A stretch of DNA of 43,670 nt, taken from Beijerinckiaceae bacterium (GTDB taxonomy: Bacteria; Pseudomonadota; Alphaproteobacteria; Rhizobiales; Beijerinckiaceae). The position numbers and the translations under genes are program-made. The notes under the pieces are model-generated. The model was not told the DNA's origin and did not search any database. It saw only the letters and a list, made by a program, of their open reading frames with translations. Position 1 is the stretch's first letter; every line of letters begins with the position of its first letter. Below, in pieces: positions 36,294-43,670 of the stretch. The stretch lies in the NCBI GenBank assembly GCA_026461505.1, contig JAPJMW010000008.1, forward strand, positions 1-43,670, written 5' to 3'.

Positions 36294-36572
36294 ATGATTG
36301 CATCGTTCAAACATAAAGGCCTGCGAGCGCTCTATCTTGATCAAGATCGGCGGAAAATACCGCCAGAATTGGTGGAGAGAATTGAGATGATTTTGGGCGT
36401 ACTAGCTGTTGCCGAAGGTACCGATGATGTCAATTTGCCAACGCTTCATTTGCATCCTTTAAAGGGCGACCGCAAAGGATATTGGGCGGTGACAGTTCGA
36501 GCCAATTGGCGGATCACTTTTCGGTTTCAGCAAGGACACGCGTGGGAGGTAGATTTTGTCGATTATCACTGA
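36294..36572 (+). CDS. higB: HigB/RelE-type toxin
   Basis: The 92-aa protein is a HigB-like mRNA endonuclease of a type II toxin-antitoxin system. Features are the N-terminal MIASFKHKGLRALYLDQDRR, central LHLHPLKGDRKGYWAVTVRA and NWRITFRFQQGHAWEVDFVD, matching the host-inhibition/RelE fold. The active-site-type basic and aromatic residues are kept. It overlaps the antitoxin gene by 17 bp, with toxin first, as in other HigBA systems. Confidence 0.92.
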   Translation: MIASFKHKGLRALYLDQDRRKIPPELVERIEMILGVLAVAEGTDDVNLPTLHLHPLKGDRKGYWAVTVRANWRITFRFQQGHAWEVDFVDYH

Positions 36573-36882
36573 AGAATTAGCTCCCGTTTCTTTGACGATG
36601 AAAGCGCCACCTCATCCCGGAAGACTGGTGCGCGATACTCTGGATGAGCGAAAGCTCAGCATCGCGTCAGCGGCGCTTGGCCTTGGTATAACGCGTCAAC
36701 AATTGCATAATGTCTGCGTCGGGCGTTCATCGATTACGCCTGAGATGGCCGTGAGGCTTGAAAAGGCTTTTGGTGGCAAAGCGGAAGTTTGGCTTCGCTT
36801 GCAGGCCGCGCATGATTTAGCCGAAGTAAGGCAACGCGAGCATGATTTAGATGTTACATCCTTTCCGGATCACGCCGCGTGA
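36556..36882 (+). CDS. higA: HigA-type antitoxin
   Basis: The 108-aa XRE-type antitoxin has the HigA signature PPHPGRLVRDTLDERKLSIA, SAALGLGITRQQLHNVCVGR, RSSITPEMAVRLEKAFGGKA and WLRLQAAHDLAEVRQREHD. It binds and neutralises the toxin and represses the operon. The start is TTG 36556, six bases after a GGGAGG ribosome site; ATG 36598 (MKAPPHPG) is an alternative. Its end overlaps the GTG start of priA, so priA translation may be coupled. Confidence 0.93.
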   Translation: MSIITEELAPVSLTMKAPPHPGRLVRDTLDERKLSIASAALGLGITRQQLHNVCVGRSSITPEMAVRLEKAFGGKAEVWLRLQAAHDLAEVRQREHDLDVTSFPDHAA

Positions 36883-39062
36883 ACAATCGACCTCAATCTT
36901 TCATCGCCGACATCCTAACCCCCGTAGCCCTCGATACCGCGTATTCCTACGCGGTGCCGGAAGGCATGGCGTTAGCGGTGGGTGATGTCGTCCACGTCCC
37001 GTTCGGCCCGCGCGAGACAACAGGCGTCGTCTGGGACATTCGCGAGGCCGCATCAGGCGGTCCGTCCAATCTCAAAAGCATCAAAGCCAAGGCCGATGCC
37101 CCGCCTGTCCCTCAACCCTTGCGGCAATTTATCGATTGGGTCGCCCGCTACACGCTCGCCCCGCGCGGCTCGGTTGTTCGTATGGCGTTGCGGGGGCCCG
37201 AGATTGATCGTCCTGAACGCGTGCAGATCGGAGTGCGGCTCTTAGGACAACCTCCCAAACGCCTCACTCCTGGACGCGCCCGGGTGATGGCGGCGGCGGA
37301 AGGTGGTCTGCTCTACTCAAAACGCGCTTTGTCGGATCTGGCGGGCGTCGGCGTGTCCGTTATCGACAGCCTCATCGACGAAGGCACACTGGTACCCGAA
37401 GCCATGTTACCGGGTGCGATTGCCGATGCACCGAATCCCGATTTCGCCGCCAACACATTCTCGCCCGGTCAGCAAACAGCGGTCGATGCCCTTATTGAAA
37501 CCGTTAAACAACAATGTTTTTCGGTCACTTTACTTGAAGGCGTAACGGGATCGGGCAAAACCGAAGTTTACTTCGAAGCCGTCGCCGAAGCACTCCGCCA
37601 AGGCAAACAAGCGCTGATCCTGATGCCTGAAATTGCGCTGACGGGCCAATTCTTGGACCGATTCGAGAAGCGATTCGGCACAAGGCCCGCCGAATGGCAC
37701 TCAGGCGTCACCGGACGGAAACGCGAGCGAACCTTTACAGCTTTGGCGTCCGGCGAGGCAAAGGTCATCGCCGGTGCGCGCTCAGCGCTGTTTCTTCCCT
37801 ATGCGGATCTAGGCCTGATCATCGTCGATGAGGAGCACGAAACGGCCTATAAGCAGGAAGATGGCGTTCACTATCACGCCCGTGACATGGCCGTTGTGCG
37901 CGGCCGCATCGAAAATCTTGCGGTTGTCTTAGCCTCCGCTACCCCTTCCATTGAAAGTCGCGTAAATGCGGCGAAGGGCCGCTACACCCATCTGCGCCTG
38001 CCCGAACGCCATGGCGGGCGTCCAATGCCGGAAATCGGTACCATTGATTTGAAATCAGACGCGCCAGCGCGGGGTAAGTTTTTAGCCCCCCGCCTCGTGC
38101 ATGAGATGGCCGATACGATCGAGCGTGGCGAACAGGTTTTGCTTTATCTGAACCGCCGCGGTTATGCCCCTCTGACGCTATGCCGCCATTGCGGCCACCG
38201 CTTTCAATGCCCCAATTGCACAAGTTGGCTCGTCGAGCACCGCTTTCGGCGGGCTCTGATGTGCCATCATTGTGGCCATGTGGAGCGCAGGCCGGATAAT
38301 TGTCCCGCTTGCCAAGCCGTCGAAAGCCTGACCGCCTGCGGTCCGGGCGTCGAGCGATTGAACGAGGAAGTCGCTGAAGCCTTCCCCAATGCCCGTGTGC
38401 TGGTGCTCTCCTCCGATATGCCGGGCGGGACCGAACGCTTGCGGTGCGAGATCGAGGCCGTCGCTTCCGGCGAGTTTCAAATCATTATCGGCACCCAATT
38501 GGTCGCTAAAGGGCATCATTTCCCCTATTTATCGCTGGTCGGCGTGGTTGACGCCGATTTAGGCCTGACCTCGGGCGATCCGCGCGCGGCGGAACGCACC
38601 TTCCAGATGCTGCAACAGGTCACAGGCCGTGCCGGACGCGGCGAAACCAAAGGCCGGGCGCTTCTCCAAACCTATGATCCGACCCATCCGGTGATCCGTG
38701 CGCTCGTTTCTGGTGATAGCGAACGCTTTTATGCCGAGGAGACCGCTCAACGCGAAATGGCCGTCTTACCGCCTTTTGGCCGCTTAGCAGCCCTGATTGT
38801 GAGCGCCGATGACCGAAATCCGGCCGAAAACCATGCAAGGATGCTGGCGCGAATGGCCGAACCGCCTCCCGGCGTTCATGTGCTTGGACCAGCCGAGGCG
38901 CCCTTAGCCGTTATCCGGGGACGGCATCGATTCCGCCTTTTGGTCAGAACGCCGCGCGATTTCGATATGCAAACCTATATCCGCCATTGGATGGCGCGCG
39001 CGCCTAAAATCACCGGAAACATCAAAGTTTCGATCGATATTGATCCGCAAAGCTTCTTTTGA
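36879..39062 (+). CDS. priA: Primosomal protein N' (replication restart helicase)
   Basis: PriA loads the replisome at collapsed forks. The 727-aa protein has the N-terminal DNA-binding region (FIADILTPVALDTAYSYAVP), the helicase core with Walker A GVTGSGKTEVY near residue 222 and DEEHETAYKQEDGV near 317. Zinc-binding cysteines follow in CRHCGHRFQCPNCTSW and CHHCGHVERRPDNCPACQA, then GTQLVAKGHHFPYLSLVGVV and QVTGRAGRGETKGRALLQT. GTG 36879 overlaps the antitoxin stop. Position next to atpH is typical for Alphaproteobacteria. Confidence 0.96.
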   Translation: MNNRPQSFIADILTPVALDTAYSYAVPEGMALAVGDVVHVPFGPRETTGVVWDIREAASGGPSNLKSIKAKADAPPVPQPLRQFIDWVARYTLAPRGSVVRMALRGPEIDRPERVQIGVRLLGQPPKRLTPGRARVMAAAEGGLLYSKRALSDLAGVGVSVIDSLIDEGTLVPEAMLPGAIADAPNPDFAANTFSPGQQTAVDALIETVKQQCFSVTLLEGVTGSGKTEVYFEAVAEALRQGKQALILMPEIALTGQFLDRFEKRFGTRPAEWHSGVTGRKRERTFTALASGEAKVIAGARSALFLPYADLGLIIVDEEHETAYKQEDGVHYHARDMAVVRGRIENLAVVLASATPSIESRVNAAKGRYTHLRLPERHGGRPMPEIGTIDLKSDAPARGKFLAPRLVHEMADTIERGEQVLLYLNRRGYAPLTLCRHCGHRFQCPNCTSWLVEHRFRRALMCHHCGHVERRPDNCPACQAVESLTACGPGVERLNEEVAEAFPNARVLVLSSDMPGGTERLRCEIEAVASGEFQIIIGTQLVAKGHHFPYLSLVGVVDADLGLTSGDPRAAERTFQMLQQVTGRAGRGETKGRALLQTYDPTHPVIRALVSGDSERFYAEETAQREMAVLPPFGRLAALIVSADDRNPAENHARMLARMAEPPPGVHVLGPAEAPLAVIRGRHRFRLLVRTPRDFDMQTYIRHWMARAPKITGNIKVSIDIDPQSFF

Positions 39063-39069
39063 GCGGGAA

Positions 39070-39318
39070 TTAGTGCTTTACCAGCAAAAATAGGATCGTC
39101 ATTACGGTGGCAAGGGTAAATCCGGCCATCCATTTCACAACAAGGAGTTCGGCCTTTATTGGCGCGAGCTCGTCCCTTAGGTCGGATTTCGTTGTCATTT
39201 GCTCGGCACTGGCCTCGGCGAATGCCAACGCAACGCCTTCCGCCTGTTCTGGCGTCAGTTTGGCCTTATCTTGCAAGGTACGCGAAAATTTCAGCGTATC
39301 AAGAGAAACAGCGGTCAC
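39070..39318 (-). CDS. CCDC90/DUF1640-like coiled-coil membrane protein
   Basis: I chose GTG 39318 (82 aa, MTAVSLDTLKFSRTLQDKAK), which has a GGAG site; a TTG at 39345 would extend it. The product has the N-terminal DTLKFSRTLQDKAKLTPEQA motif, a short coiled coil (FAEASAEQMTTKSDLRDELA; IKAELLVV) and one C-terminal transmembrane helix (WMAGFTLATVMTILFLLVKH). This fits the CCDC90 family related to mitochondrial calcium-uniporter regulator proteins; its bacterial role is unknown. It is convergent with priA. Confidence 0.82.
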   Translation of the reverse strand: MTAVSLDTLKFSRTLQDKAKLTPEQAEGVALAFAEASAEQMTTKSDLRDELAPIKAELLVVKWMAGFTLATVMTILFLLVKH

Positions 39319-39609
39319 GGGTGTGTCTCCGACATCAATTAACAATATAGTCCAAAAAGCGAGTAAAAGCGATAGTCTATAAATGGGACGCGGCAGGATG
39401 ATGGCCTATGAAACCAAAGTTGCGCTCAACATTTATTCACACCGCATTGCACTCCCCAATTCCCTATGCTAGTCACCCCGCGTGCCGTTTTTGCTGACTA
39501 GGCGGAAACGGGCATGTTCCAGTCCTTACGCCCCTGTTCCGTAAAGCCAGTTTGGCCTGACGTAATAAGGCGTGTGTGACACCCATTGATTAAAACGAGA
39601 GACCTGCTG
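39319..39609. other. Gap before the ATP synthase operon
   Basis: The 291-bp gap between the CCDC90-like gene and atpH should hold promoters for both. An imperfect inverted repeat CCGTTTTTG...GGAAACGG lies at about 39485-39517. I see no convincing -35/-10 pair, no tRNA and no conserved open reading frame. Confidence 0.4.
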
Positions 39610-41699
<2,090 letters not shown>

Positions 41700-41722
41700 T
41701 CGGGGTCTGAAAGGGGCGCACC

Positions 41723-42601
41723 ATGCCTTCATTAAAAGACCTCCGAAACCGCATCACGTCGGTTAAGGCCACGCAAAAGATCCCCAAAGCCATGCAAATG
41801 GTCGCGGCGGCAAAGCTGCGTCGTGCCCAGGCTGCGGCAGAAGCAGCGCGTCCTTACGCGTTGCGCATGAATGCGATGTTGGCCAATGTTGCCGAGAGCG
41901 TCGCTGGCACGCCAGCGGAACCTGCGCTTTTGGCCGGCACGGGCGACGACAAAACGCATTTGCTCGTTGTTTGCACGGCAGAGCGTGGTCTATGCGGCGC
42001 GTTCAACTCGTCGATCGCCCGTTTGGCTCGCGATAAAGCGAATGCCTTAATGGCCGAAGGCAAGACGGTGAAGATCGTCTGCGTCGGTAAGAAGGGCAAT
42101 GATCTTCTCAAGCGCCAATTCGCCAAGAACATTATTGAGTTCGTTGATCTGCGCTCGGTCCGTTATATCGGCTTTGAAAATGCGGATTCGATCGCGCGTT
42201 CGATCATTGCGCGGTTCGAAGCAGGTGAGTTTGACGTTTGCACCGTGTTCTATTCTCGCTTCAAATCGGTCATTCAGCAATTCCCAACGGCCTTGCAAAT
42301 TGTGCCTGCGGTAATTCCTGAAAAGCCAGCGGGTGTTGCTGTAACCGCAGCTTACGAATATGAGCCCGATGAGACGGAAATTCTCGGCAGCCTTTTACCG
42401 CGCAATATTTCGATGCAGGTCTTTTCGGCCTTGCTTGAAAACGCAGCCTCTGAACAAGGCGCGCGGATGAGTGCGATGGATAATGCAACGCGTAACGCCG
42501 GCGACATGATCAAGAAACAGACGATCAAGTATAACCGCTCGCGTCAGGCGATGATCACCAAAGAACTGATTGAAATTATCTCGGGCGCGGAAGCGCTCTG
42601 A
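41723..42601 (+). CDS. atpG: ATP synthase subunit gamma
   Basis: The gamma subunit is the central rotor shaft that couples proton flow to catalysis. The 292-aa protein has the N-terminal coiled coil ([40 protein letters not shown]), the globular core with [20 protein letters not shown], and the conserved C-terminal end [40 protein letters not shown]. It lies 23 bp after atpA. Confidence 0.98.
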   Translation: MPSLKDLRNRITSVKATQKIPKAMQMVAAAKLRRAQAAAEAARPYALRMNAMLANVAESVAGTPAEPALLAGTGDDKTHLLVVCTAERGLCGAFNSSIARLARDKANALMAEGKTVKIVCVGKKGNDLLKRQFAKNIIEFVDLRSVRYIGFENADSIARSIIARFEAGEFDVCTVFYSRFKSVIQQFPTALQIVPAVIPEKPAGVAVTAAYEYEPDETEILGSLLPRNISMQVFSALLENAASEQGARMSAMDNATRNAGDMIKKQTIKYNRSRQAMITKELIEIISGAEAL

Positions 42602-42613
42602 ACGGACGGATGA

Positions 42614-43670
<1,057 letters not shown>

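Overview
The window reads as a chromosomal segment of an alphaproteobacterium, most like Hyphomicrobiales (Rhizobiales). Four things point there: the gene order XRE regulator-metK-trmB-rimP-nusA-ylxR-infB-rbfA-truB-rpsO-pnp, the order rpsA-cmk-aroA opposite a TIGR02300 (FYDLN-acid) gene, the order priA-atpHAGD, and the presence of MucR, DUF2336, a CCDC90-like protein and a class II (CP4-like) EPSP synthase. I cannot name genus or species.

Layout. 1-484: end of an IS1595-type insertion sequence whose transposase is broken by a 7-bp tandem duplication. 559-3063 (+): XRE regulator, metK with a structured leader, and trmB. 3039-4154 (-): a DUF2336 protein. 4312-14248 (+): the translation and RNA-decay block rimP-nusA-ylxR-infB-rbfA-truB-rpsO-pnp, with an attenuator-like terminator in front of rimP and hairpins between the later genes. 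14320-18729 (-): apaG, rpsA, cmk, aroA. 18932-19526 (+): TIGR02300 gene and tRNA-Ala(GGC).

19.6-25 kb is a more accessory stretch of short genes. It holds two FliN-like single-domain proteins with no flagellar neighbours, a MucR-type regulator lacking a usual zinc ligand, a secreted thioredoxin-like protein, three small proteins of unknown function, DUF1003, AllA-like, TspO and DUF2938 genes. A strong hairpin with a T tract lies upstream of the first fliN-like gene and may be a small RNA or an attenuator.

24959-31571 (-) is one tightly packed six-gene operon: N-carbamoyl-beta-alanine amidase type hydrolase, dihydropyrimidinase, ABC ATPase, two permeases and an NMT1/THI5-like binding protein, ending at a strong terminator. 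A near-perfect RutR box (31620-31635) sits between it and a divergent rutR-like gene. This suggests a pyrimidine-responsive uptake and reductive-degradation module. The first enzyme of that pathway, dihydropyrimidine dehydrogenase, is not in the window.

32277-36207 (-) is a probable operon xerC-methyltransferase-zur-ispG-DUF2878. It is divergent from a HigBA-type toxin-antitoxin pair that runs into priA (36294-39062). A CCDC90-like gene follows on the minus strand, then the F1 ATP synthase operon atpH-atpA-atpG-atpD, cut by the window end.

Most of the window is conserved core genome. The least explained parts are the FliN/MucR stretch, the metK leader and the RutR-linked transporter operon.
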